Shown here piece by piece: positions 49,091 through 58,862 of a stretch of 64,000 nt of DNA. This DNA comes from CAWGAJ01 sp963820545 (GTDB lineage Bacteria > Planctomycetota > Planctomycetia > Pirellulales > Thermoguttaceae). The notes under the pieces are model-generated. The model ran no database searches, was not told the origin of the DNA, and saw only the letters and a program-made list of their open reading frames with translations. Position 1 is the stretch's first letter; every line of letters starts with the position of its first letter. Both the position numbers and the translations under genes were made by a program. The DNA lies in NCBI GenBank assembly GCA_963820545.1, contig CAWGAJ010000001.1:2170001-2234000 (forward strand), read 5' to 3'.

Positions 49091-51095
49091 TCAGCCCTTA
49101 CCGGCCGGCACTTGCTTGAGTGTGGGGAGGCTCAAACCATCGGGCCCGCTGGAAGCGGACTTGGGCGAGCGGCTGGTGCCGGCCAAATAATTATGAATCG
49201 TGGCCGATTCCTGCAATTTGTCGAAATATTGGGCCATTTTCAGGCGGAGTTTCTTTTCGTAGAGATCTTTAGAGATTTCCTCGCGGACGTCGGCGTATTT
49301 GACGTCCACGGCCGGCGTAAAGCCCTCGCAGCGGAGGATGATATATTTATCGCCCACCTGAATCACTCCCGAGAGTTCGCCGGGTTTGAGCGCGAAGGCT
49401 TCATCTTCCAATACCGGCTGGCCGCCCCATTTGCGGATGGGCGGCACCTCGCCGCGCAAGGCGTTGCTCCCCGGTTCGATGGAATATTGAGCAGCCAGAT
49501 CGCCGAAGTTTTCCGAGGTGTTATTCTTCCGCGCTTTTTCAAAGACCTCTTGCGCCCGGCGCTGATTATTGAGCACAATGGCCAGGCAACGCACTTTGGG
49601 ACCGTAGTTGGCCTCAAAACCCTTTTGCAGATCTTCTTCGCTAGGTTCCACTTTTTCCCCGGCCAGTTTTCGCAGGGCCACCGAGGGCCAGACGGCGTCG
49701 TAGCGATATACTTCCTCAGTAATGCCTTGCTCCTTGGCGACCATTTGCAGCCACGTTGCGACGTCAGGCGAGCCGTCGGATTTGGGTTTGACGGCCAGGG
49801 CCGCCGCCCGAGCGATCTCGTCGTTCATCTCCGCTGCGGAAACGGTAATGCCGTGTTTTTTGCAATCCACTTCTAAAATCGCGCGGTTGATCGTCCCTTC
49901 CAGAACTTCCTTTCCGTGCCGATCAATGCATTCCAGGGCAAGTTCGCGGATGGCGATCGGCTCGCCGTTTATGAGGGCGGCCACGCCCGGCAGCTTTTGT
50001 CGCCTGGCCGGATCGTTCCAGACGTTTTCCACTTTCGCCTCGTCCTGCAAGCGGCGGAAGATATCGTTGGCCACCTTGCGCATTTTTCGTTCGCGAATGA
50101 TTTCTTCCAACTGGCCGGCCACTTGCTCCAGTTTGAAGTCGCGGGCGGGAATCAGGCTTTCCCGTTGGAGAATCACGTATTGTCCGCCGGCCTGGATCAC
50201 CGCGGAAATCTCGCCGTCGGCCATGTTAAAAGCCGCTTTTTCGAGATTTTCATAGCTGCCGTGCATGCGAATAGGCTGAATTAAACCCTTGGCCGACGCG
50301 CTGGGGGTGTCTTCGGAATAGTCCTTGGCCAGGTTGCCGAATTCGTCGGGCTTGGCCAGGGCCAGGCCATGAATCTTTTCGGCCTTTTCCCGGTCTTTGC
50401 AGGCGATCAGCCGGGCCTTGACCGCCGGACCGTACTGAATTTCATATTCGCGCACCAACTCTTCCTTGGTTACCTGCAATTGTTCGCCGGCAATTTTTCG
50501 CAGCGCCAAGGTGGGCCAGATAATGTCGTTGGCGTACTGTTTGGGACTGATGTCGCGTTCCTGTTGGAGTAATTTCAACCACTGTTCCACGGGCAGGCCA
50601 AAACGGGTAGCCATGTGCTCGATTTCGGCGTCGACTTCCTCGCCGCTGATGGTGATGTTTCGACGGCGGCACTCGGCAACGATCAAATATTTGTTGACCA
50701 TCTGTTCCAGAACTTCCTTGCCATAATGGACCAGACACTGCTCGGCAAGTTCATCGCGGGTGATTTTCCGGCCGTTGACATCAGCCACGATCTCTGGCGG
50801 CGGCGTCTTGGAGTTGTCTTTGGGCGCGGCCGATGGGGTGGTAGAGGGCGCAGCGGCTTTGGCGGAATTGCTAGATGCGACAGATCCCTGTTGCACCGTA
50901 GAAACCGGACGAATTGCCGCCTGAGGGGATGATTTTTTTTGCGGCTGTGTGGCAGCGGCCTTTTCCAGTCCGCCGCCGATGTACCGGATCGCCACACATA
51001 CGGCGATAACAAAAACTGCAACGAATACAAATCCCAGACGTTTTTTCCAAGATGAGGCCCTATAAACAGTCCTCGCCTGGATGACTGCGGGTCAT
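49091..51095 (-). CDS. SurA-like peptidyl-prolyl isomerase with duplicated module (frameshifted start)
   Basis: Membrane-anchored periplasmic foldase of about 665 residues. ATG 51095 has AAGGAGG; one extra base within 51040-51095 separates it from the main frame, which then reads a transmembrane helix (LGFVFVAVFVIAVCVAI) and the body. The body is two similar modules (about residues 70-310 and 330-600). Each has a SurA-N helix segment (VNGRKITRDELAEQCLVHYG / INGEPIAIRELALECIDRHG), a WPTLALRKIAGE/WPSVALRKLAGE strand, and a parvulin domain ending in GQYVILQRE / DKYIILRCE. An internal duplication is evident. Active-site residues of parvulins are not all conserved. Confidence 0.85.
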
Positions 51096-51306
51096 AGCGT
51101 TTCCTCCTTAACCCATTGATATTATTGAAGTTGCGCGCGCACGCCTCCGTGTGCTCAGTATCGCGGGTATCGCAGTATAAAAATCCTGTCTATCTGGGGC
51201 AAGAGCGATTTGTGCAGGCATGTGAGTCCTAACCTTGGAGGGCAATGGCTGTAAAAGACATCATAATCGTTTATTATTGTCTTAAAATTATCTTTGGAGC
51301 CTTACC

Positions 51307-52080
51307 GTGGACGACTCTGACATCGTGGAAATCTACTCGGCGGCCAATGCCGTTGAGGCATACGCGGTTGCGAACGCATTGGAGTCAGCCGGTATCAAGG
51401 CACATGTGGTGGGAGATTATTTAGCAACGGGGGCGGGTGGTTTTCCCCTTGGCATGCCCATTGGTCCACGGGTTTGGGTGTTCAAGAAAGATGAGATCCG
51501 CGCCCGAGTAATTTTGAAAAAGATAGAAACCGAGGCGAAAAAACCGCCCGAAGCGGAGGAATCTTGGCTAGAAACCGATAAATCCTCGCCCGAAGAACTG
51601 GCCGAGGCTGACGAAGAATCTTTGCCTCCTTCAACGTCGGGCCGGAACGTCGGCTTCATTAGTCCCTTGCTCGGAATTGTGGGGATAGCTTGTATATCCG
51701 TGGGCGTATTTTTCTCGATCGAGAACCACCGCTTACGCAATCACTACTCAAAAACAGTTCAAGCCGATTTGATCGACAGCGCACTCTATTACAGGTGGTT
51801 ATACGGCAAAATAGGGACTGACTATCCTTGGAGTAGCGGTGGGGGATATACTTCGAAAGAGCCTATTTGGAAGACCTGCTATGTATACAAGGTTAATGAT
51901 GTTTTACATACGGTAGAAGTAGACAAGAAAAGCAATCCCTTTCCCAATATTACGATTCGCTACAATCCAGAAAAACCCGCTGATAATTACGCGGGAGCGA
52001 TACTGCATCCCGGCTGGTGCCTTGCCTTTGGCTGTATTTTTGGCGCTTTAGCGCTATTCTTGGCTTACCAATTCAGGTAA
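51307..52080 (+). CDS. DUF2007-type membrane protein
   Basis: 257 residues. The N-terminal DUF2007 (putative signal-transducing) domain (about 1-75, VEIYSAANAVEAYAVANALE and GIKAHVVGDYLAT) is followed by an acidic linker, a membrane helix (about 118-140), an extracytoplasmic segment with a DUF3592-like beta pattern (TCYVYKVNDVLHTVEVDKK) and a C-terminal helix (about 232-254). GTG start. It diverges from the surA-like gene. The role of DUF2007 is not firmly known; a PII-like regulatory role has been proposed for the fold. Confidence 0.75.
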   Translation: MDDSDIVEIYSAANAVEAYAVANALESAGIKAHVVGDYLATGAGGFPLGMPIGPRVWVFKKDEIRARVILKKIETEAKKPPEAEESWLETDKSSPEELAEADEESLPPSTSGRNVGFISPLLGIVGIACISVGVFFSIENHRLRNHYSKTVQADLIDSALYYRWLYGKIGTDYPWSSGGGYTSKEPIWKTCYVYKVNDVLHTVEVDKKSNPFPNITIRYNPEKPADNYAGAILHPGWCLAFGCIFGALALFLAYQFR

Positions 52081-52158
52081 AGAATATTGGGGTGGTAGTA
52101 CAATACCGCCTTAATAGCTGAACTGCCACCCCAACAAAATTTTTTATATATTAACAAA

Positions 52159-54917
52159 CTATTTGCGTTCCTCGGCATACTCCGTGTAAGGAGCGATTTC
52201 GGCGGAGTGGAGCAGGGCGCCCTTTTCAGTGGGACGCAGGCAGAGTACCAATACGTTGGTCTTGCCGGGGCCAAAGTTCAGCCAGCATTCGGGGAGGAAA
52301 AATTCACGTTGCGGCCCGATTTCCCAGTAGCGACCGATGGAATGGCCGTTGAGATACAAAAAACCGTTGCCGGTGCCTTTCAAAATCGTGCGCCAGGGGA
52401 CCCAAACGGCCGGCTTTTTTTCGGGCAACTGGAACTCCAGGCGATACCATGTGGCCAGCGACTCGGGCTCTTTACGGGATTGCGACGCGGAGACATTCAG
52501 GTCAACGCGGGTCCAGTCTTCGGTGGCGAGGTTTCCGGCCTGCCACTGGGCCTTTGCGCCGGCCACGCAGGCGCCAGTTCCCAATTTAAGTCAAATCCTT
52601 CCAAATTCACGTTGGACAGGCGAACGGCCTTGGTGAGTCCGCCTTCGCCCTCAGTGTTGGTCAAGACCACGGCAATAATATTTTTACCGGGCTTTAGCTT
52701 CGCGACCACATCGGCGGTAAAGGGTTTTTGCCAATCTTCCCATTTGCCCACCTCTTCACCATTGACCAAGATAACGCCTTTGTCGTCAATCCGATCGAAT
52801 ATCAATTTAGTGCACTTGGAACGGATCGTCTCCTCGGTTAGATCAATTGAAGTTTGAAAAACCGCGGTCGCCTTTTTGCTGAAGAGGATGTGCGCGGCCG
52901 GCCAGCGAGGCCCTTCAGCGCCCGGCTGGATCAGTCCAGCCAGTTCGGCAAGAGTATTACTGTCGAGCAGAAAATGCTCCCAGGAGGAATCGTCGGGTTT
53001 AGTCGCGGCCAATTTCAGCCCTTGCTTTTCATCGTCGACCACTTTTACCCGCCAATCTTCCAGGGGCAGGGACGGGGGCACCTCGATAAGCAGGCCTTTG
53101 CGCAAACCGCTGAGATTTTCCATCGACTCGGCCCCGTTGTCATGTCCCAGATCATCGTGGAGAAAGACAATTTCGTTCCGGCCGGGACGAAGATGCTGGG
53201 CAACCTTAAAGAGAAGAGTTGCCGGATTCCGTTCGGCTTTGGTAATAATTTGCCCGTTTACGCGGACCACGGCGTCGTCGCTGGCGAAGAGCTCTAGATC
53301 CAAAATGCCGAACTTGCGGATCTGCTCAGGCGTCATATCGAATTGACTGCGATAGAGCACGAAGCGGGCGTCCAGGATTCCCATTGCCGGCAGCGAGGTG
53401 TTTTCTTTCACGGGCAGCCACTGAGAAGCTTCGGGATCGGTCTTTTTCCAGGCCTGGGCAATGCGGACAGAGTGTGGCGGGGCGGCTGGAGGCTCGGGCA
53501 TCCAGTGACCTTGGGTTGTGTCGGTCTTCCCGGTCGGGAGATAACAGACCTGGAAATCGAACGGTCCCAAATCATAGACCACGTTGATCGGCTCACCCAA
53601 TTCCGGCCGGAGTATGGCCATGCCGTATTTACTTACTCTTTCCGCGGTGTTGCGGCAAAAAACAAAGGATTCGTCTTGCGGTCCGCGGCGCAGGGCGATC
53701 TCGACTTCCGGGTCTGCGCCTTCCACAGTGCACTTGATGAGACTCGATCTTGCCAACGCGGGACCGTATTGCTGAATCATTTTGCCGATTTCCCGCACGG
53801 CCGCGTATTTGTCGCCCACGCCGCCCCACTCGCGGATCGGCGCATTATAATCGTAAGTGGTGGTGATGTTGCGAGCGGCCCAGGAATCAAGATTCGTGCC
53901 GCCGAAAAGCATGTAGTAATTCAGGATCGTGCCGCCGTGCAAGATGCTCGTCAACGTGATGGCGTTGATCTGCCTGGCGTCGATTCCCTGCTGATTTTCG
54001 CTCAGTTCTCGGCCCACGTCGGAGAACCAACCGCCCTGCAATTCGGCCACCATGCCGGGAATTTGCGGCTGGGCCTTTTTCAACTCGTCCATGGCCTTTA
54101 CGGTGTCCTTCAAGTCGCGCCGATGATAGAAATTCGACGAGTCGAACATTCCATGAAACAGAGGATCCTTTTGGTTGCGGACTTCGCGGGTCCAGCATGT
54201 AAAAATCGGCACCACAATGCCATTCTCACGGGCGTTCTGGTAAAGTGCCTTGAGATGAGTGACTTTGGCGTCTTCGGGAACGCTCTTGCAGTAATCGTAT
54301 TCGTTCTCGATTTGGAAAAGAATCGTGCCCGGACGGCCCTGCGGTTTGCGGCTGATCTGCTCGGCGGCAAGTACCGGACACACCGCATCGTACCAATGCT
54401 TGGACCACTCTAAAAACACCGGATCGTCGCTGCGCAGCCAAACTTTGTGCTTTATCTCCTTGGGCCTAAGTGTCAGCAGCCAGCGAGGAAAGCCGCCGGC
54501 TTCCCACTCGGCACAGATATACGGCCCGGGACGAACAATGGTGTAGAGCCCGAACTCCTCGTGGGCCATGTGCAGCCAGTCTTTTATATCGGTAAGATCG
54601 ATTTTAGAAAAATCTTTCAGATAAGCCGGCTTTTCCCTTTCATGCCAGTTCCAGGCTACATAAGTTTCGACGGTGTTAAAGCCGGCGTCCTTGATCTTTT
54701 GAAAGCGGTCGCGCCAGAGTTCCTTTGGACAGCGGAAATAATGAAACGCGCCGCTGAAAACAAAGAGATCCTTTCCATCGACCGTCAGACAATGCTCATC
54801 GATGGTCACCCGATCGGTAAGGGAAACTTTTTCCTCCGCTTTAACAGCCGTCCCTCCCAACAAACAGAAACAAACCGTAAAACCCGCCAGAGATGCTAGT
54901 AAAATTTGTGTTTTCAT
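52159..54917 (-). CDS. GH35 beta-galactosidase, secreted (frameshifted)
   Basis: Glycoside hydrolase family 35, about 920 residues. The signal peptide is 1-27 (ending TAVKAEE). The catalytic TIM barrel shows FSGAFHYFRCPKELWRDR, YVAWNWHE, the acid/base motif FQIENEYDY (about 202) and the nucleophile region MVAELQGGWF (about 286). Beta-sandwich jelly-roll domains follow. The C-terminal 141 residues (WYRLEFQLPE to YLNGHSIGRYWEIGPQ, a galactose-binding-like domain) are in another frame; one missing base near 52570 joins WELAPA to ACVAGAKAQWQAG. It should act on galactose-containing polysaccharides outside the cytoplasm. Confidence 0.88.
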
Positions 54918-55082
54918 AAAAACAATCCTGGTAAATTAGGAGGGATAAATAATTTGGTATTAATTTTGCCATATTTTCGACGAAGTTGCAAGGAAAATCT
55001 GCCTTAATAAATGACTTTTAGAATAATGGCCTATCTGAAAATTATCTCCAAAATAATTGCTCTTGCTTAAATGCCTTCACCA

Positions 55083-55110
55083 TGTCCCTCTCCCAGAGGG
55101 AGAGGGTACT
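55083..55110. repeat. CCCTCTCCC/GGGAGAGGG repeat, intact copy
   Basis: TCCCTCTCCC-aga-GGGAGAGGGTAC. Same family as 10427-10447 and 45684-45720; it precedes the gntR promoter by about 80 bp. Confidence 0.65.
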
Positions 55111-55188
55111 TTTGGGATAGCCTGTAAATAGCTTGTAATGTGCTTTTTGAGCCTGCCGCAGTTTTTCTGAAAATTTTGAAATTACCTA

Positions 55189-55216
55189 TTGACAGCCTGG
55201 TTGCAAACTGTATTAA
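55189..55216 (+). promoter_or_regulatory. sigma70 promoter of the gntR-ABC operon
   Basis: TTGACA at 55189-55194, 16-bp spacer, TATTAA at 55211-55216 (four of six matches to TATAAT). The start codon is 28 bp further on. Confidence 0.65.
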
Positions 55217-55232
55217 ATGTATTAGTACAGTT
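55206..55232 (+). promoter_or_regulatory. YtrA-type operator overlapping the promoter
   Basis: Inverted repeat AACTGTA (55206-55212) and TACAGTT (55226-55232) with a 13-bp spacer. This is the same spacing and near the same arms as the AGTGTA-N13-TACACT box reported for Bacillus YtrA. It covers the -10, so binding would block transcription. Identification is from memory of the consensus. Confidence 0.6.
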
Positions 55233-55244
55233 AACGAGGTGCCC

Positions 55245-55631
55245 ATGGAATTCCGGATTGATCCCTCAAGCAGATTGGCGATTTATCGGCAATTAGCCCA
55301 GCAAATACGCGAGGCCATTGCCCGGGGAGTGCTGCGGACCGAGGATCGGCTGCCCTCTGTGCGGGATCTTTCGAGGAATCTGGTGATCAATCCGAACACC
55401 GTTGCCCGGGTGTATACCGAGCTGGAACGAGAGGGAATCCTTAGTACCCGGCCCGGTTTGGGGGTTTTTGTGGCGGTGGTCAAGTCGGGACTGACCATGA
55501 AAGTGCGCAAAGAAAGGCTGCAAGAATTGCTCGACCATCTGCTGACCGAGGCCGTGCACTTGGGTTTTACGGCCAAAGAGGTCCTGGCTATGGTCGAGGA
55601 ACGGGTGAAACATTTCCAATGGCAAGAATAA
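55245..55631 (+). CDS. GntR/YtrA-family repressor
   Basis: 128 residues, the short YtrA type: an N-terminal winged helix (IDPSSRLAIYRQLAQQIREA, DRLPSVRDLSRNLVINPNTV, VYTELEREGILSTRPGLGVF) and a small helical tail (about 80-120) without a ligand-binding FadR/HutC domain. The ATG at 55245 has GAGG upstream; the longer in-frame extension is not used. It lies first in an operon with an ABC transporter, as ytrA does in Bacillus, and an operator overlaps its own promoter. Confidence 0.9.
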   Translation: MEFRIDPSSRLAIYRQLAQQIREAIARGVLRTEDRLPSVRDLSRNLVINPNTVARVYTELEREGILSTRPGLGVFVAVVKSGLTMKVRKERLQELLDHLLTEAVHLGFTAKEVLAMVEERVKHFQWQE

Positions 55632-55724
55632 AAGTGGACGGTGGACAAAATGAATTATTACCTGTGCCAGAAAGATCCTTCGCTGCGCTCAGGATGACCA
55701 TTAATAAAATTAAGGATAAGTTCT

Positions 55725-56648
55725 ATGCCTGACGTTATCGAAACACATCGCCTGACCAAGTATTATGACCGGCGCCCGGTGGTGAATAATCTCGAGCTGC
55801 GCGTGCCCCAGGGCTCGGTCTATGGACTGCTGGGACGCAACGGCACAGGAAAAACAACCGCGATCAAAATGCTTTTGGGTATGCTGCATCCGGATTACGG
55901 CCGGTCGGAATTGTTGGGCGAAGATTCCTTACACTTGTGCCCGGAAACTCGGGCAAAGATTGCTTATCTTGCCGAAGGACATCCTTTGTATCGCTGGATG
56001 ACTATTGACCAAGCTGTAAATTTTGCCCGGGCGTTTTATCCGCGCTGGAACAATACGCTTTTAGAGCAGATTATGGACCATTTTGGGTTGCCGCTTAAGG
56101 GCCCGGATTAAACGCTTGTCTAACGGCGAGCGTGCCCAGGTCTCGTTGGCTTTAACCGTGGCTTCGGATCCGGAACTGCTGATTCTCGATGATCCGATGC
56201 TGGGACTGGATACCGTGGTGCGGCGCGATTTTTTGGAATCATTGATCCAAATTATCCAGCGCCGCGGGCGCACGATTTTGTTTAGTTCGCACATCCTCGG
56301 CGACGTGGAACGGGTGGCCGACCGGATTGGAATTCTCGTAAACGGTGTTTTGCGCGTGGATTGTCCCACGGAGCACTTCAAGGAATCGCTGCGCAAGGTG
56401 GTGCTGGAGTTTCCCGGCAATCCGCCGGCGTTTCCCGCGTGTCAAGGACTGGTAAGTAGCAGGCAAGTGGGTCACAAGTTGGAAGCGATTATCGTGGGCT
56501 ATAACGACGAACATCGCCGGTTGGCCGAGTCGCTTAATCCACAGTCAATGGAAGTGATCGAAATGAATCTGGAAGACGCCTTTATTGAATATACGCGCGG
56601 GCCGCGCGCGGGCTGCCGATCTTTTCAGGAGAAGCAAGCGATGTATAA
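55725..56648 (+). CDS. ABC transporter ATPase (frameshifted)
   Basis: ATPase subunit of a YtrB-like exporter. Walker A GLLGRNGTGKTTAIKMLLGM (about 38) is in the first frame; the second (from about 56100) has the ABC signature LSNGERAQVSLALTV, Walker B LLILDDPMLGLD and the switch His in LFSSHILGDVE. Removing one G at 56099-56101 joins the two as LPLKARIKRLSNGE. Downstream the frame as sequenced runs straight into the permease. In the neighbouring frame it would end GLPIFSGEASDV with a stop at 56646-56648 overlapping the permease ATG, which looks more natural and implies a second lost base near 56610. Confidence 0.82.
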
Positions 56649-57318
56649 AGCGCTGGTATTTAAAGAATTGCGAGAAACGCTCGGCATTACCATCCTGGCG
56701 TTGCTGGCTTATTTCTCATGGATCGCGAATCTGACAGGTTACGATATTGTGCCGTTTTCTCCCTGTCCAAGTTCAAAAAGGATACCATTTCTCAACGAGG
56801 AGTTTTTTGTATGGTTTATTTTTATCTCGGCCGTATTTGCCACGGCATTGGGGCTGTGGCAAACGGTCCAGGAATCGAGAAACAGAACGTGGCAGTTTTT
56901 CTTGCACCGTCCGATAAATAGGAGAAGTTTGCTTGGTATAAAATTGGCGGTAGGAATAGGATTGTATCTTCTTGTTTCCGCTGTGGCGATTCTGGTTCAT
57001 GCGGCTTGGGCGGCAATGCCTGGTACTCATGCCAGCCCATTCTATTTGTGGATGACCCTGCCGATTTGGAAGGTTTGGATCATTATTGTGTTGTGTTATT
57101 TAGGGGCTTTTCTGGCCGGGATTCGGCCGGGGCGATGGTTCGGTACGCGATTGTTGCCCCTATTTGCAGGCGGCTTCTTAGCGCTTCTTATTGGTGCTTA
57201 TGTATTTGATCCAGTGGATCCAAGATGGGTGTTTTGGGTCTATCTGGGATTTGCCTTGATATGCGTGTTATTTATTAATCTGATTTTATGCGTGGCCCAA
57301 TCGCGTGATTATTCCTAA
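56641..57318 (+). CDS. ABC transporter membrane subunit
   Basis: 225 residues with about six hydrophobic helices (for example LGITILALLAYFSWIANL, FFVWFIFISAVFATALGLW, ITLLG-type regions). AGGAG 8-10 nt before ATG 56641 supports a separate gene; as sequenced it is fused in frame to the ATPase. It contains a RNRTWQFFLHRPINRRSLLG loop, characteristic of type-2 exporter permeases. The substrate is unknown; related systems export acetoin or peptides, or respond to envelope stress. Confidence 0.75.
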   Translation: MYKALVFKELRETLGITILALLAYFSWIANLTGYDIVPFSPCPSSKRIPFLNEEFFVWFIFISAVFATALGLWQTVQESRNRTWQFFLHRPINRRSLLGIKLAVGIGLYLLVSAVAILVHAAWAAMPGTHASPFYLWMTLPIWKVWIIIVLCYLGAFLAGIRPGRWFGTRLLPLFAGGFLALLIGAYVFDPVDPRWVFWVYLGFALICVLFINLILCVAQSRDYS

Positions 57319-57331
57319 GCGGAGGCCGGCT

Positions 57332-58807
57332 ATGTCCAAGCGAAATGCAATTCTCCGACCACTCGGTTTGGCCGCGATCCTGACCGTAGGATTCGAAATA
57401 ATAATAGGATTTATTGTTGGTTGGTTAATTTCGGTCTGGGAAACAGGAAAACGACGAGAATATATTGATGAATACGTCCAGGTTCTTTTGGACGGAACTC
57501 CCGTCATTCAGAGATCTGGCGGCGCTATTACCGAATATCGCACTCTCGATGGGGAAAAAATAAAACTCCCCTTAGAATATTACATCTTCTCAAGTGATAA
57601 TGCCTTGGATGGACCCAAAAGTTTAGAAAAGATTCGACTCCCACTGGAAGCGAATGAACGAATGCTGGCCTTTTCAGATCAACTTTTTCCGGCATCTTTC
57701 TGGTACTTTATTCACGATGGAAATATAGATGGTAAAGGTTATTTCATTGGTTACGACAGTAAAGTTAAACGTCGCATAGGGTATATCGGACGCTTGGGAT
57801 TCTCGCAGGATATGCCTTCGGCTGAAAACCGTTTCCCCATGGAGGGGCGAGAAATGGGAACGGGAGGAAGTAGACTCAAACCAGGAATCTATCCCCCCGC
57901 GATAAGGTTTAGGGAACCGGGAGAAAAAGAGCCTGAAGACAGCGACTTTCCTTCGTGGAAAGTATGGATGATCTCGGGCGATGAACTCCTGCAAATCGAT
58001 TTGCGAACCCGATCGGTTCATACCCTGATGAAATCGCCCAACATGCTTTCGATATTCAGAATCGATGCATTCATGCCCATCCCGGATAAACCAATACCAG
58101 ATCATATGCGGAGTCATTATTTGGCTGTCAGGACATGGGATAGCGTTATCCTTTTCGATGCCGCGGGAAAACAAGTTCGCACTTGTGTTATACCCGCAGA
58201 TTTACGTAATCCGACGTTTAGTTTTTATGATCTTGGCGATGAAAAAATGCTTATTTCCCGCGGGCGATATTATCCGGATTTAAAGGGCGGAAAGCAACTT
58301 ACCTGGATCGATAACACCGGCAAAATTCTTCGCCAGGAAGAAGTTGTCTTGGCGGGTAGGGAATTAAAATCTTATTCTAAAGAGGAAAACTGGAAAGGTT
58401 CTTTGATCTTGTCGGCCCCCATTGCGCAAATCTTCCTTTTCCTGGTGGCTGCTCCGATTGAATACCTTTATGCAGAGGTGGAAACGAATTACGCCGGAGC
58501 ACTAAGCCGATTACTGCCGGATTACTGGCAGCCATTGATGGCCGAATGTTTTTTAGCGGCGGTGTTGGCGTGGTTCTGCTATTGGCGGCAAAGGCGCATG
58601 GTTCAGCCATGGACCTGGATTTGGGTGGGCTTTGTTTTTCTGTGCGGTGTGCCGGGATTTTTGGCGTATCTATTTCATCGGCGCTGGCCGCCCATGGAAA
58701 AATGTCCGGCCTGCGGAAAAATCGTCCCGCACGACCGGGAGACTTGCTCATCGTGCGGTACTGAATTTCCCGTGCCCGAACTAAAAGGAATCGAAGTGTT
58801 TGGTTGA
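57332..58807 (+). CDS. Large membrane protein with zinc ribbon, ABC operon
   Basis: 491 residues, unrecognised. One N-terminal helix (about 10-35) precedes a large extracytoplasmic part (about 40-350) with beta-propeller-like strands (SWKVWMISGDELLQIDLRTR, YLAVRTWDSVILFDAAGKQV, KQLTWIDNTGKILRQEEVV). Then come three to four helices (about 370-450) and a zinc ribbon with CPACGKIVPHDRETCSSCG. GGAGG precedes the ATG. It follows the permease by 13 bp, so it is in the operon and is probably a transporter partner or sensor. It is a type seen in planctomycetes, with no assigned role known to me. Confidence 0.75.
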   Translation: MSKRNAILRPLGLAAILTVGFEIIIGFIVGWLISVWETGKRREYIDEYVQVLLDGTPVIQRSGGAITEYRTLDGEKIKLPLEYYIFSSDNALDGPKSLEKIRLPLEANERMLAFSDQLFPASFWYFIHDGNIDGKGYFIGYDSKVKRRIGYIGRLGFSQDMPSAENRFPMEGREMGTGGSRLKPGIYPPAIRFREPGEKEPEDSDFPSWKVWMISGDELLQIDLRTRSVHTLMKSPNMLSIFRIDAFMPIPDKPIPDHMRSHYLAVRTWDSVILFDAAGKQVRTCVIPADLRNPTFSFYDLGDEKMLISRGRYYPDLKGGKQLTWIDNTGKILRQEEVVLAGRELKSYSKEENWKGSLILSAPIAQIFLFLVAAPIEYLYAEVETNYAGALSRLLPDYWQPLMAECFLAAVLAWFCYWRQRRMVQPWTWIWVGFVFLCGVPGFLAYLFHRRWPPMEKCPACGKIVPHDRETCSSCGTEFPVPELKGIEVFG

Positions 58808-58862
58808 CAGAGATTAGGGGTCAGGGAATGGGGATTCGGGGATCGGGATTTCGCATTTTCAT

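Larger units (their letters stand above)
54918..55244. other. 327-bp gene-free region before the gntR operon
   Basis: Contains a CCCTCTCCC-type repeat (55085-55107), an A/T-rich tract and the promoter/operator of gntR. Nothing else was recognised. Confidence 0.6.

Noticed and set aside
53343..54413. Plus-strand 356-aa frame inside the GH35 gene
   Set aside because: Antisense to a clear catalytic domain; no motif of its own.
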